Of a stretch of 64,000 nt of DNA, positions 34,091 to 47,589 are shown piece by piece. A program made the position numbers and the translations under genes. Below the pieces are notes generated by a model. The model saw only the letters and a list, made by a program, of their open reading frames with translations, was not told the DNA's origin and did not search any database. This stretch comes from Nectonema munidae (lineage: Eukaryota; Nematomorpha; Nectonematoida; Nectonematidae). Each line of letters starts with the position of its first letter. The stretch's first letter is position 1. The stretch spans positions 1,116,001-1,180,000 of the forward strand of contig JAUIRK010000898.1 in assembly GCA_030549495.1 (NCBI GenBank). The letters run 5' to 3'.

Positions 34091-35239
34091 AAAAGTTATA
34101 CTTTGTTACAATTATTATCATTTAAAGTAGTTACTGTAACCACTTTTTGTTTTCAGTTAATATAGAATTGGTTAATTAGTTCGTTACAGGTAACAAAAGG
34201 AAGAAAATATGGGTGGAGGTGGATAACGGGACAATGAAAAACTTTGTTTATATTCTTTAAATTTATTATTTAAAGAAATACATTTTTAATCGTTTTCCAT
34301 TTTAATTAACAACATTTCAAGCAGCTAATTAACAAACTAAATTGTTTAAATTTTTATCCAAAAAAGAAGGATATGGGAAATATGGTTGAAAAAATGAGAT
34401 GATTCATATATTATGCAATCCCAAGGCTAATCATCAAACGTGAAAGGCTTGAACAATCTAAAATTTTGAAGAAGAAGAATATAGAGCTTACGTTTATTGT
34501 GAATTCAGACAAGCTTGCATAGGAAATGTATAATTAAATGAAAAAAGTGAGGAATGTGTGCTAATTCTTTTAGCTCTCTCTTTCGTCAAAGGGGATTATT
34601 GGCGCGTTGTAGGAAAGATAGAAGATATCTTCTATTTGGTCACTTTTTTGTTTTATGTCTTATTATTATTACACAAGGGAAGATACGCTAAACAGAGGGA
34701 GATAAAATATTCTCTTCAGGTAAAATCTTTATGAGAGTATTAAAAGATAGAAGCATTCTTGTCATCCAGGTCATTGCATATGAAACAAAGTTTCGAGTGA
34801 AGTGCATTTATGGGAATTTATCAATAAATATATGCGCAGAGATACTACTACTCATACACCACTACTCCTTTCATGCCAGGTATGGAATACAGTGTATATC
34901 ATGTATACTGTACAATACAGCGTATATTTAAATGTAAAATTGTTATTGTGGTTTAGTGATAGAAACTCTTCACTTAGCTTAAGGGTAGTGACATAAATTG
35001 ACCTATATTCTAATGGAAGCGTAAAGCATGACCCTTATATTGCGCTTTTTCATTAAATCCGTCTTCACCAACATTAATAAAACTTGTGTCAATACAAACG
35101 TTATGTGTAGAGAATAAAAGTATTTATAGCAGCTTCGCACCGAAGAATCCAAAAGTAAATTAATTTAATGGAAAGTAGAAGGCTGCCATTTTTCATGTGG
35201 CTTAAGTTCCCGCTTTCCTAAAAAGGGCATCCAATCTTT
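34091..35239. other. No gene recognised
   Basis: Intergenic sequence. A palindrome-like stretch near 34,890-34,925 (GTATATCATGTATAC) is the only structure noticed. Confidence 0.4.
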
Positions 35240-35430
35240 TGCTTCATACTGACACGCGCCCCTCTCTCGCCAACTCCTTTTCTACTCCTGACCACTTGGA
35301 AAAAAGTGAAAATAATGGCTGACCGCGCCATTTGTCGAAGGTAGCACCAAAATATTCTGGCTTTGTCTTCACGATCGAGGGATGAACTTTTCCATTATTG
35401 TGTGTATATATACCAAATAAAAGTCTCATG
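35240..35430. other. GC-richer island with short open frames
   Basis: This stretch is richer in CG dinucleotides than its surroundings (ACGCGCCCC, GACCGCGCC). A 61-codon minus frame (from 35,429) reads NGKVHPSIVKTKPEYFGATF; a plus ATG at 35,325 gives MADRAICRR before a stop or a possible GTAGCA donor. It might be a promoter or first exon of an unrecognised gene. Not a firm call. Confidence 0.2.
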
Positions 35431-35459
35431 CTATGTGGATAAAAGACTATATGCTTCTA

Positions 35460-36915
35460 GTCCTGTGGTTTCCAAACTTTTCCAAAATGTGACCATTTTC
35501 AGTAATATAAATAATACGCTTGTGAAAAGTACTAACTATTTCAATACCCCAGATACAATTTAAACATTGATGAAAGCATAGAGATATCCAAAACAAAACA
35601 CAAAATATATTTGTTAAAAAGGATTGATTTAACCATTAATGAAAAAGATGCCCTTTTCTTATTACAGGCAAATAAAATACGCGCATGTGTGGTGTGCACA
35701 TCGGATGACTGCTTACGCATCCAATAATTTACTCAGAGGTAAGTCGATGAGCAAAGAATGAGAAGGGTTTGGCCAAATCCACTCATTTTGAGAAAAACAA
35801 AAATCATTTTTCACTAAGTAATTAGAGCTGGTGAATTGTTGTTGTTCCTGAAACTCCTCTTTAGGAGTGGTGTTATTGAGCTCCAAGCATTCCTTTTGTA
35901 TCTCATTAGGGTGCATCAGAGAATTTCGGGAAAGTTTCAGCTGTTATCATTTGAATCATTCTCATGAAAATAGTATCGGAACTCTGGTTGGAAGCGTGAC
36001 AAGTGTTTTCGATTCCTTGTTGGAGCTGCTCTGAACAAGGAGGTTCTTCAACAAAGATATCAGACAGACGTTGGAACCCAGCTAAATTTCCCCTTTTGAC
36101 TTTCTTCTTGGAAGGAAAGTTTCGTGAGGAGAGCCTTGATCGCATCGGTATGCATTATGATGGTTGTTTCTGGCCTTGTAGTTGCCGGCTAGTCCATTTC
36201 GAACATGTTTGCCAAATAGGCAAGATTAAAGTTTCTCAAATGTCCATTAAGAACTTTCCCGTCCCCTTCTCTTGAGCTGCCCGAAATATCGGCAATTCAT
36301 CAAATATAAGAGCCAAAGCATTGCCCTCTGACAGCAAATGAAGGGACGTGTGAAAGAATACGTCTGTGTGGAAAGAATCCATGTCTTGGCATAACTGACG
36401 AAAGCGCCTGGTATTGAGTGCCCTTCATTTGATATGGTTGACGGGTTTGATAGAAACAGAGAGTGTCTTTGAGGCAAAAGCCTCATGGTAAATAAACAAG
36501 TGTTTTGCAATGACACACGGGTTTTTCTTCTTGACTGGAGATACGAATCCACGAGGTGATCACGTCCATGCATAATAAGACACCAACCAATTTTGCTAAA
36601 AAGAATTTTCCCTCCTAAAAAAGTTAGATTCCATGTTTATGATAACTTCCGTCCTTGAAGTTGTTATCAGTGGTCTGCAGAAGAAGGACTTCCCTTCCAC
36701 CTGATTTTCTGAAATGAACCAAGCATAAACCAAAAGCTGTTGAAGCTACGTGACCTCTGTAAATTCATCAAGTTGGATGGCAAAGAAGGAAGAGAGTGGG
36801 ATTTTTTTCCATCTCCTGAAGTTTCTTAAATGTGTTGTTCGAGACACTTACATGATTAAGATTCTTGACACACTTTTGATCTAAGAAAAAAGGAACATCA
36901 TCTGCCCTTCCTGAT
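35460..36915 (-). pseudogene. Decayed hAT transposase, ZBED/SCAND3-like
   Basis: From N to C on the minus strand: FLAIQLDEFTEV (about 36,790; family SIQLDESTDV), the FFCRPLITTS region, a WCLIMHG region (family GVCTDGAPAM and MIHR), KTWILSTQTYSFTRPFICC (family DMDSxHxxLLFHTxVRWLS, read in a shifted frame), MLWLLYLMNCRYF and NFPSKKKVKRGNLAGFQRLS. Plus-strand bases GTGGTTTCCAAACTTTTCC at 35465 look like the element's 3' terminal repeat. Several frame changes show it is dead; no clear second end. Confidence 0.75.
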
Positions 36916-36949
36916 TTTCTTAGATTTCAAAGATTTTATACATTTATTT

Positions 36950-39255
36950 TTGTGTGATGTACATATTTTAAATATGTTAAATGTAGTGGTGATATTCATT
37001 ATTTATGAAAATCAATCAAACCTGTTAAAAAATGATTTTTATGACAGTTTAAATCAATTAAAATTTTATTGAAATACTTATAAAAAAATTTAATACATAT
37101 ATATGCATTTTCAAGTAAGCTAAAAATAGTCAAAACTAATTGGAAATTTAGTGGTGATGTTCATTTTTATGAAAATCAACCAAACGTTTAAAAAAAATCA
37201 ATCAAACCTGTCAATCAATGTCAAATATATCAACTTTAAAATAAATTCTACTTATATGTTTTTTTGCTAAATATTTTCTCAATTTATTCAATAAGCCAAC
37301 TTTTCTGGTTTAATTCACACTGTGTAAGTAAATTGGCTATCTCAATAAGACCTCCATTATTTTGGCTACGTTATCGGCTGGTAATCTCCACATCATATCT
37401 TCTAAAATTTATGCAGTGTTTAATTTTGATCTTTTTCAATTCAATAATAATATATGTGATATGATAAATGCTTTCATCAGCAATAGATATTCAGTCTGAA
37501 TGTTTGTTAACCAATCGCAGTTTAAAAGTCGTTTTCCTAGTGAAACGATACATTGTTCATTGCTTCTACTCAAGTTATGAAATTATCCTGATATTGATTA
37601 AATTTCTTATATTGGCATCTGTGAGAGTTTTGATAACTCTGACAGATTGTAAATTTTCGGGTTTCCTATTTATCTTAGTGAAATAATGATTGTAATCTAG
37701 GTGATAAGCTAAATATTTAAGGAAAGAATTTTTCATTGGAAAAGCAGCAACTTTTTGTTCACTGCTATATAAAATTTTCAGGTCGCTTCGTTCTCTTTCT
37801 TCAGATAAATATTTCATACTCAACATAATCGAAGAAAGTATAAATAGCTAAAATATATTTAAAAATATATATTTGTACTGTTAATCAATATATAACAATT
37901 TCAGAAAAATTTGGACAGAAATAATGTTTTTTGGAAAAAATGATTTTCAGGCATGCATCACTAATTCACTTGATACTTTTAAGATATTTTAAACTATATT
38001 AGCCAAAATAGAATACAGATTTGAAATAAACATAGTCGGTTTAGTTAATAAAATCAGCATTTTCGATTTAGTATAAAAAAAATAAATTTTAATTAAAATA
38101 TGTGTGAATATTTTTCGAGGCAATTTACAGGCATACATCGCTAATACAATTTGCACTTTCACACATCACAGTAATGGCCACAACTGAGTCCAGCAATGAA
38201 ATCAGCAGGGTAATTTATTTTTAGAAATAGATTTTATTTAAAATGTGAATGAATCTTTTTAGAAATAATTTTCAGGAGTCAACGGCAAATTCGATTGCAG
38301 CTTTCAGATATTTTCACACTGTAATTACGAAAAAAGAGACCAGAAATAAAATCAAAATGACTGCTGTTTTTGCATCAAGCATATATTTTATTTTAAATTT
38401 TAATAAATACCTTTCGAAACAATTTTGAAACGTAAACGGCAAATTTGAATCATACTTTCACACATTTTACCCCTAATTGCAAAAACTGAATCTAGAAATA
38501 AAAAGAGTATGTCGATTTGATATAAAGAAACATATATATAAAAAATTCTAAATATTTCTGGTGATAATTTTTAGAAATAAATCACAAATTGAATAAAAAG
38601 AATTTTGAATCTGACATTTTCACATCATAATTATGAAAACTGAGTGCAGAAATGAAACCGGGATGGCCGATATGGTATACAAACATACATTTTATATAAA
38701 AATTGAATCAATATTTTTGAAGATAATTTTTAGATGTAAAGCGCAAATTTGATTGACACTTTCAGATATTTTCAAGCACTAAATGCGAAAACTGAGTCTA
38801 GAAATGAAACCAGCATGGTCGATTTCGTAAAAAATCTATATTTTATTTAAAATATTTTTCGAGACAATTAATTTTCAAATGTAAAGAGCAAATTTGATTG
38901 ACACTTTCAGATATTTTCATACCTTAAATGTTTATTCATAAAATAAATTATATGTGAGTGTTATGCGTTGAAAATCGTATATTATTAAAAATTTTAAAAG
39001 GATTAATTATCTAATATAGATACTAAATTAGTAGGTTAACCACAGATGCTATCAATTTTTTGTTCAAAAATATTAACTTTTGATTGACAGTTTTTGACAT
39101 GAGAGGGTCATTCCATGAAAATGATATAAATATGCAACTACCGATTTTAGGAAAAGTCATGAAGTTTGAAGGGATTTGGTTCAGCCAAACTTGTAGATAA
39201 ATTTTTAGTTAGGAGGTGGGTGGGGGCGTTTTACGCCACTCTTACTACCTATAGG
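36950..39255 (+). repeat. Long dispersed repeat with central tandem array, copy A
   Basis: Starts with GAAAATCAATCAAACCTG, includes a middle part matching about 40,230-40,330, then a tandem array (about 37,900-38,940). It ends with a conserved stretch: ATGAGAGGGTCATT, GATTTTAGGAAAAGTCA, TATAGGGTTAA. Copies B (39640) and C (58500) share the same order of parts. No coding capacity. Confidence 0.75.
37900..38940 (+). repeat. Tandem array, unit about 152 bp
   Basis: GAGTCxAGAAATGAAATCAGCATGG-like landmarks (each under 20 shared bases) recur at about 38185, 38336, 38488, 38641 and 38794, spacing 151-153. Each unit also has GCAAATTTGATTGACACTTT and TATATTTTATTTAAAAT. Confidence 0.85.
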
Positions 39256-39409
39256 GTTAACACAATTGCATTGTTCACATTTAGAACATATATTCAAAAT
39301 TTTAATGGTTTCTAATAATGAAAGTATGATCTTGGAGTTTGAGTTGGCATCATTTAATTTTAAAAAATATTTTTTTTATTTAGAACATATCAACTAAAAA
39401 TACGTCACA

Positions 39410-39590
39410 TCAACTTCTATAGCGCTTGCCTTTACGTGTTGGCGGCATTGGGAGTGCGCGAACGCTGCAATAACCATGAATAAATCTCAAAAAAGAAAAG
39501 TCTAGGAAGAAAATAAAGAGTTTAATACAAAGTGGACAAATTCATTTGCTCTGACTGCTAACGACGATGCATCCAACTGATGAAACGCAA
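39410..39590 (+). pseudogene. N-terminal fragment of a GTF2IRD2-like hAT transposase
   Basis: From ATG at 39477 the frame reads MNKSQKRKV, a stop, then EENKEFNTKWTNSFALTAND. The start of GTF2IRD2/ZBED-type transposases has KRKVDxExRxFxxxWTxxYxF, which this resembles. It ends abruptly where repeat copy B begins. Confidence 0.45.
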
Positions 39591-39639
39591 AAGGTCGAAA
39601 CCAGTCTTGGATTGGTTAAGCGTGTATGAAAACACTAAT

Positions 39640-42100
39640 CAAATTTGCTAACTGCTTGCAAACTTACTTCTGGTTAATTTGTGGTTAGATATTTTTTTTA
39701 TCATTTTAAACAATTTTCATCACATTTAGTAATTCGACCTTTTTCTATTTCACCATGACAGTATTTTTGTCACCCTTTCCATAAGTAATGAATAATACAT
39801 TTCAATGTGGCTGAGAAACACACATTCGAGAGATTAATTTGTTTATAATGTAGATGTTATTAGATTATGTATAAATTAGTCTAAATTGTGTTTTGAAATA
39901 GAATTAAAATTACTCTTATAATGGAAGTTATTAAAGATAATGTAAGTTGTAATATCATATGAACAAACATCACTAGTCTAGCTATTTGTGAACAATAATA
40001 ATCCTTTTCAAAATTCGTATCCCAATGAAATCATTCATAATCATATATTTTCAATTACAAAAAGCTTTCCATCTTCATTATCTAAAAGACTCTCTGAAAC
40101 TAAGGAAAAATGATCGAATTGGATTCACATTTATAAATAAAATTTGACAATCGCTATATATTCAAAATTAGAAATAATTTAATTACAGATATGCTTATTT
40201 GGTGTGCTATTTTCTTACTTTATATTATATATCTTCACATTATATTCGTATCTGTGATAGTTATGGAAACGTAAACTGTTTAAAAATTTTCAGATTTCTT
40301 ATTCATGTTAGTGATTGAAATCGTAACTAATAAGATAACGGTTCAATGATTTTTCATTCACAAGAGAGGAGCTTCTCCTTAATGGTCAAGATCTTTTTTG
40401 AAACACTTTATACTAGATTATTATACGAATTTATTGTTCATTGGAAGACGGTAAATCTTCGGTGTAGACAGGTTATATACTTCTTTCTTAAAACTATATA
40501 GCTCCTAAGTTAAACGAGCATCTATTTCATTTTTCTTATGATCACGGGTTCTCATATAAATGTGCTTTCAAGTCTCTTACTTTTTTCATTCTCATATATT
40601 TGTACTATATATTTTGAGAAAAAACTTAACAAATGATTTTTTTGGAAAAAACTGATTTTTACAATCAAAATTTTACTTATGATTTTCAATTAAAAACTAA
40701 TTTTTTAATTTGTGTTTATACAAAATTTGAATTTTTCTGAGATGTCAAACTTGGATGATAATTCTGCACATTCTTGCACACTAATTGAAAAAATTACGCC
40801 CTGAAACGAACTGAGTATCGTAATAAACGAAATAAAAAATATATTTTATATATGAAAGTATGCTTATGAGATAATTTTTAGGCATACATCACTAATTCTA
40901 TTTCCACTTTTTTCACAGAAATAATCAAAACTTATCCAAAAATGGTATCCGCATACTCAATTTAGTTTAAAACATACTTTACTTAAAATGTGAATAAATA
41001 TTTCAATTTTAGTCAAAACTAACAAATTTGATTGACATTTTCACATCCTAATTACGAAAACTGAGTCAAAAAAGAAAATCAGCATGGAGATCTAGTATAA
41101 AAAATAAATATCCTAGGAAATCATTCTTAGCGGTCAACAACAAATATGATTGACACTTACTCTCATTTCCAGACTCTAATTGTAAAAAATGAGCCAAGAA
41201 ATAAAATCAGGGTGTTCGATTTATTACAAAAAAATATATTTTACTTAAAATATTGATAAATCTTTTTGGAGACGCATCAGCAGAAGTTTTTGGAAACTTT
41301 TTTTAGACGTAGACCGCAAAATTGATTGATACTTTGAGGCATTTCACACAATTGCGAGAATTGGGTCAGAAAAGGAAATGGCCATTGTTGATTTAGTATA
41401 AAAAATAAATTTTGCTTAAAATATAAATAATCCTCTTAAAGAAATTTTTCTGATGTAAAACTCAAAGATTTTGACATTCAAATTGCGAAAACTGAGTCTT
41501 GAAATGAAATTGGCATTTTAATATAGCATAAAAAAGATATTACGTTTAAAATTTAAATAACATTCTTGGAGACTATTTTAAGATATAAACCGCAAAATTG
41601 ATTGACACGTTCAGGCATCTTGACATCCTAATTGCAAAAACGGAATCCAGAAATGGTTGAATTTGGTTTAAAAAATTAATTTATTTAAAATTTGAATGAA
41701 TGTTTGGTAAGTAATTTTATCATTAATCAAAATTTTGATTGACATTTACTACAAAGTTGCCATGTTTATAAGAAATGTACATAGTGTTTTGTTCCAATAT
41801 ATATATATATATAATTAGAAATTTTCAAGAGTGAATCTAATAAAAACACTAAGTTATAAGTTATAGACATTATATTATGTAAATTTTCTTTAAAAAATGC
41901 ATATTTGATTTTAATTGACACTTTATGACATGAGAGGGTCATTCAACTACCATAAAAATATTATCAAAAGATGCAGCTAGTGATTTTAGGAAAAGTCACG
42001 AATAAAGGGATATAATTCAGCCAATTTTATGCAATAATAGTTTAAGTTGAAGGAAGGAGAGGGCTCTAAAATGCCGCCCGGTCACTGATAGGGTTAACGT
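39640..42100 (+). repeat. Long dispersed repeat with central tandem array, copy B
   Basis: Shares GGTTAATTTGTGGTTAGATA and TAATGAATAATACATTTCAA with copy C, and the conserved end (ATGAGAGGGTCATTC, GATTTTAGGAAAAGTCACG, CTGATAGGGTTAA) with A and C. Near 41795 it has TTTTGTTCCAATATATATAT where copy C carries a hAT insertion, so it is the empty site. Confidence 0.78.
40740..41760 (+). repeat. Tandem array of copy B, unit about 129-173 bp
   Basis: Landmarks like GAGTCxxGAAATGAAAT recur at about 41061, 41190, 41363, 41493 and 41641. The units are more uneven than in copy A. Confidence 0.78.
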
Positions 42101-44514
42101 AGACAGGTTTTGAATGAACACATTACATTTTGTTACTGTTTTTATGGCAAGACATAAAAATGTTCCAAAGTGCGCTTTGCAGTATGTGAACAATAATTCT
42201 TGCATATTTCTTATTTTTGCTGCATTCAAGCCATTCTTTCTCTATTATTTATTCTCCTAAAACTTTAATTTACTATTTTTATTGCTAGTAATAATTTTTA
42301 GCTATGTGGACACTTAATGCCAAGCGTCTCCATCTAAGTTATGGGCCTCAGCAAGAAAAAAAATTAAATTTATAAATTAAAAAAAGCAATACTGAATGCT
42401 GATCATTTTTGGAGCATCATCGCCGAGTTTTTGTCAAAGTCACCGCCAAAAAACCTGTTTTTGACTAGCGCAGATATTTTAAGTTTGTGACACTACTCTC
42501 AGTTTATGATAAATAGAGATTTAAGTACTGTTAATAAATTGAAAATTTTTATTGCGCCACAAACAAACATAGATTAAAAAATTAATGTCAATAAATTTAA
42601 TAATATAAAAAACTTACATTATTATTCATTGCAATTAATTATTATCAAATTTTTGTTTCAAGTTTTAATTTGTTTTGGATTATTTTTAAAAATCTTATAA
42701 TTTGTGTTATTTTTATGTGAGATAGATTTTTCTAGTATATTTAACATTAGTTTTTGTTTATTTCGATTAAAAGAAGTGCTCCAATAAGAGGATTGCTCTT
42801 TTAATTTTTATTGCAATTAAAATTTTAAAAGTATTTTTGATTTAAAGCATTTTATAATAAAAAAATTTCTGGATACATAAATTTTAATTATTCAAATTGA
42901 AATAAAATAAATTCTTTGTCAAAAAACTTTATTTTAAAGATAAGTAAATGCTTTACACTGACGGATCAGAACCTTAGTTTATGAGATTAGGATATGTAGG
43001 CACTGACTGTGGATAACCAGGGTAAAATATTTACTGACGAGTGTAAAGGTAAGTTGGTAGGTTATCATGTGTCTTTTGATTGATGAAGCCGTAATACACT
43101 CCAATGCATACTTATAAACAAACTGCCATCTACCAAAAACAAATGAAAGATTTCTAGTTTCTGATCCAATTCTTCAATCAACTAGTCCAAATCAGTCTAC
43201 TTATTGAAAAGTGTGAAGTTATAGATGTATTCAAATTAGTATGATAGCTAATACAATTTTTAAAATATTTAAACTTCTTAATCATTCTAAAATAATATAT
43301 GTTTTATATATATTACTTTTCACTTTTTATATGTTTGAAATGGGGGTTTTAAATAGGAATACATCAAACTTTAATTAGTAGACTTATGCTTTTATCAGAT
43401 AAAAATGTTGAAAAGCAATGCCTTTATCATATAATTATTTATATAAATAAAATAAGCACAAATAAAAATAGCGAATATTTAAAGCATATAAATAAGTAAA
43501 ATGAATGTATGGTGTGAGTGGTGATGACATTTACATGAAATGGACACATTTTCTAGTAGAACATATACAATAGATGTAAGAGATTGCTAGGGAAAATTTT
43601 CAGTGTTAGGAAACTTTCTTAGAATCTATAGTAATTCTAGTAGTAGTACTAGCACACGACACAACAGACTGTATTACACTCAATACATACCTTAATAATT
43701 CTCAAAATATATTACGTAGATATTTATATTAATAGATATATTTTCTGCATCTGTAACATTTCAGTATAGTTTTCTTATAATACGTTAGTTGAAATATCGA
43801 TAGCTTGACAAAGATTCGGAGGCATTTTATATGCTTCAGAAGCAAAAGCCACTATATATACGTTTGTGTAAAAAATTTTGAGCGCTTTACTTTTTTTGAA
43901 CAATATGTAAACTAATCAAACTTTGCATAAATGTTAATATAGACCAAGAAAACCTTGGGGTCTTTTCCCACGCCTTTTTAAAATTAAATATTAAAAAACT
44001 GGATAATGCCAGATTCAATCAATCCTCTGAAATTACGATTTGAAACCGATTGACAACGCATAGGGTAAACTTAACACTATCAACATAGCCACTACATATT
44101 CCAATTCTTATCATTAGCTAAAAATCAAGCAAATCAAATTATAGATTTCAAATTTATTTTGATTATACATTATAAAATCAAAGCGCCATTATTCCTAACT
44201 CACTAAAATGACATATTTAAATAGCATCATGGAGTATAAGCCAAACATTGAGCCTATAAAACCAGTCAAGTAGAAAGATTTAGAGATTAATATAAAAGTG
44301 AAAAAAATATAAAAAATTTAAATAATTTTAGTTAAATATTTTAAATTAATTTGAAAATTGTGAAATATCATTTAGACTCTTTAACTATATAGAGCCTTTT
44401 ATTTACCTCACGATACTGAGGATATAAAATGAGGAAGTTCGGTACTAGTATTTTTTACTGAAAAATAGAAATAAATTTTTTTTTAATTATAGTTCAGCGC
44501 AAATAGTATAACGC
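42101..44514. other. No gene recognised
   Basis: AT-rich sequence with no clear element. A GC-richer line near 42,419-42,465 (ATCGCCGAGTTTTTGTC) is unexplained. Confidence 0.4.
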
Positions 44515-44610
44515 ACAAAAATCGGCGTCAAAAAGTCCCTTTCCGATTTTTCATGACGGCAATTTTCCAACGGTGAATATTCCCACTGGCAATTTTCGGA
44601 TCAGGATTTT
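44515..44610. other. Unexplained inverted/repeat-like segment
   Basis: Phrases AAAATCGGCGTC, CCGATTTTTCATGACGGC, GGCAATTTTCC and GGCAATTTTCGG recur within 80 bases, recalling the repeat-built ends of the MITEs at 10926 and 49909. The second end is not found. Confidence 0.3.
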
Positions 44611-44699
44611 ACGTAATGCTTTACATTTCACATAATAAAAAGCGTTTTTTTGGAAAAAAACATTATAAACGTTTTAAAATATGTACTTAAAACGTATAA

Positions 44700-45255
44700 A
44701 ACTTATATTTGTACAAATTTTTCAATCGTAACAAATTTCGATCAAATTTTGATTGGCGATAAAATTGCTTGAAAAAAATTCAAATTTTAAATAAAAAAAT
44801 GCTTTTCATACGAAATCGATCATGGTGATTTCATTTCTTGACGCAGTTTTCGCAATTAAGGTGTTAAAATATGAGAAAATGTTTATTAAGATGTTTATGT
44901 TTAAAAATTGTCTCCAAAAATATCATTTATATTTTAAATAAAAATATTTTTTATATCAAATTCACCCTGTTGATTTCATTTCTGGACTCATATTTCGAAA
45001 TTAATTGGAACATATGTGTGAAACTGCTGATCAAATTAGTAACATATGACTGAAAATTATTTCAAAAATATTCTTTCATATTTTAAATAAAATATAATTT
45101 TGTGAGCTTTTAGCAAACCTGATATAGTTAGTGTAACGCCGAATTAACTATATACATATATTTTATATAACGATTTCAACCATAATGAAATGTAGTATTT
45201 ATGTAAATATTTCAAAAATATTTTCAGAATCAAATTCAGCAAGATCGATTTACAC
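44700..45255 (-). repeat. Inverted partial copy of the tandem array
   Basis: GATTTCATTTCTGGACTCA and TATTTTAAATAAAA are the reverse complements of landmarks in copies A-C. It has about three units, with both ends of the long repeat missing. Confidence 0.72.
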
Positions 45256-45267
45256 CTTATGGATAAC

Positions 45268-46120
45268 AGGGGCGCATATCCAGGGGGAACCCCCCCCCCC
45301 CCCTCCCAATGTGTTTTTGTCAGACTCGTGTTAACAATTTTTTTCAACAAAGGTCACTTTTAATTTTTATCAGTGCGTTTGTTACATTTGAAAACTATCA
45401 TTTTTTCAGGTCAAGAAATTTTTTCCCATTAGCTATTTGTTAATGAATATTTTGACTAGCTATTTAGTTTAAAAGCAAAAATACTTTATTTGTTTACTAT
45501 TTGACCAGAGATATTCTTTATAATGTTCGATTGCTAAATTTTGTAAGTAACACTATACATAATTAAATCATTTTTTACGAAAATTGTTGATTATTATAAT
45601 AAAAACATAATATCGAAACAAAATGTTTCAGCTGTTAAAAATGTACTTGATCTATTTATGACAGCTGTCAGAATTTTATCTGTAGAGTGTAGACACAAAT
45701 AGTCAAAAAAACGCAATGATTTTCTTGTTTTCATATACTATGATTTTTGTTAGTTTAAATGGTTTTTTATGATTTTGTTTTCTTAACTTAAATAATTTTA
45801 TGAAAAGTGATTAAACTACCGTTTTTTGTATACTATGATTCCTTACAAAATGTAAAAAATAAAAGCGTTACCAAATCACCCTATAAGGGTTAGCTACTTC
45901 AACGTTGGCTTTTGCTGCTTATAAAAACTTGAAAATATCAAATAAACTCTCATTCTTTATGCCTCCTATTATTTTAAAATTATTCTGATAACAGACTAAT
46001 TTTAAAATAGTGAAAATTGCTTTATTAGTTTATTTTGTCTCCTTTCTCTCTCATGTTAATTATGTAGCAAATTTTGCAATTTTGAGTAAAAGGTAAGGTA
46101 AAGGTTGCTCGCAAGCTAAG
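45268..46120 (+). repeat. Duplicated block, copy 1
   Basis: Matches 52550-53850 at about 85-90% by eye in two segments: 45318-45760 with 52558-52983, and 45890-46110 with 53635-53850. It starts next to CAGGGGCGCATATCCAGGGG and a C tract, which looks like a hAT end, and ends with a SINE tail fragment (AAAGGTAAGGTAAAGG). Confidence 0.8.
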
Positions 46121-47589
46121 ATAAATCAAAAAACAATGTGATCTGAATGTAGAAATATAATTCTAAGTCATATATTTAAGGATCTTTTGATGTTTCAATG
46201 CTGACTATAGAGGTTAAAGATCCACCAAGTTATGCACCATAACATTTTTGAATATCTAATGAATCAACCAACCTAATTACTCTATGCCCAATTTAAAGAG
46301 AGTTAGCTAAGAACGTTTGGACTCACAAATAATAAGTCTAAGATAATATAATCGAGACATGTAAATCGTTATTATTTTGGAAATAACCCAAATTGCAAAC
46401 AATTGCACCGATAAGCATTTAAAAGTACATATAACACAATTGAAAAACTTTTTACTTAATCATTTACACCTTTAACACCAACAGTGAAATAAAATAGTTT
46501 ACTTATTTTTTTGTAAAAATAACCTCGTTACTTTATTTCTTCTTACTGGTTTATTTTCCTAAGAAGAAATATGCAATAGTATAGATAGAAAGGGGGAGGG
46601 TTCTAAAAAATATTTTTATAGCATATAACAATTTAGAATATTATTTTTGAGAGGTGTCGCAAATTTTTTCAGAAGTTTTTAGAAAAAGTTTTTTAAGAAA
46701 TACCTCAAAAGTGTATTTTTTGTTAAAACATCTAACAACTGGTTTTTTAATGGCAAAAACCTGTTTTACATGGATATTTTTATTAACATATGAATCATAC
46801 GATACTACATCAAAATCAATTCATATATTTAAAAAAATATTGATGTAAAACAGGTTCTTGGCTTTCAAGAAACACCTTAGTGCAAGTTTTTTAAAAAAAA
46901 TCACACTATTTAAGTGGATTCTGGCTAAAAATCACACCCGTTGAATAATATTTAGATACCACTTGTCAAATTTGCTTTATTTATGTCTACGATGTTTAGG
47001 GCCTTTTAATCAAATTTCCTAAAACAGACTTTGATCTTTCAGAATCTGTTATTTCAATTTTATTATTATAACATCGTCATATGTAAAAACTTATCCCACT
47101 CACAACAGAACAGCTTGCCGTATATCGAGTTATTATTATGTAATACGATATTTACAGAAATTTGATGAAATTCTGTTTTAGAAAAAACGCACTAATCTTT
47201 TTTAATCTTTTATTAATTTTTTATTTTATCTTGAAAAAAATTATGAAGAGATGATTTTTTCCAAATAAAATATAATTTTTGACTAAAAGCATAAAAAATT
47301 TAATATTATATATACTATTAGATTTTAATAAAAGACAAACGTAACATTACAAAAAATTCAAAAACTTTTTTCTTGTCATTTTTAAATACTATTTTGAAAA
47401 CTTTAAGGGTTTTCAATTATAATAACTATTTTAAAAACATGACTATCTCCTAAAAAATGAAAACGCCAACTGTTTTATGAGTAAACTTCTTATATTTTCT
47501 AAGTATAGCTATTTTAAAATTAGGTCAAATTTAAAGGATTTGGTGATTTTTCCACTCAAAAACTTTAAAATCACAAAATATTATTGCGT
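46121..47589. other. No gene recognised; one short inverted repeat
   Basis: AT-rich sequence. A hairpin pairs 46753-46793 (AACCTGTTTTACATGGATAT) with 46818-46858 (AATATTGATGTAAAACAGGT). Nothing else was recognised. Confidence 0.5.

Noticed and set aside
36003-36275. 90-codon plus frame rich in Cys and Trp
   Set aside because: It is antisense to the hAT transposase relic at 35460-36915.
37900-38940. CRISPR-like array
   Set aside because: The unit is about 152 bp and degenerate throughout, with no short conserved repeat and unique spacers; it is a eukaryotic tandem repeat.
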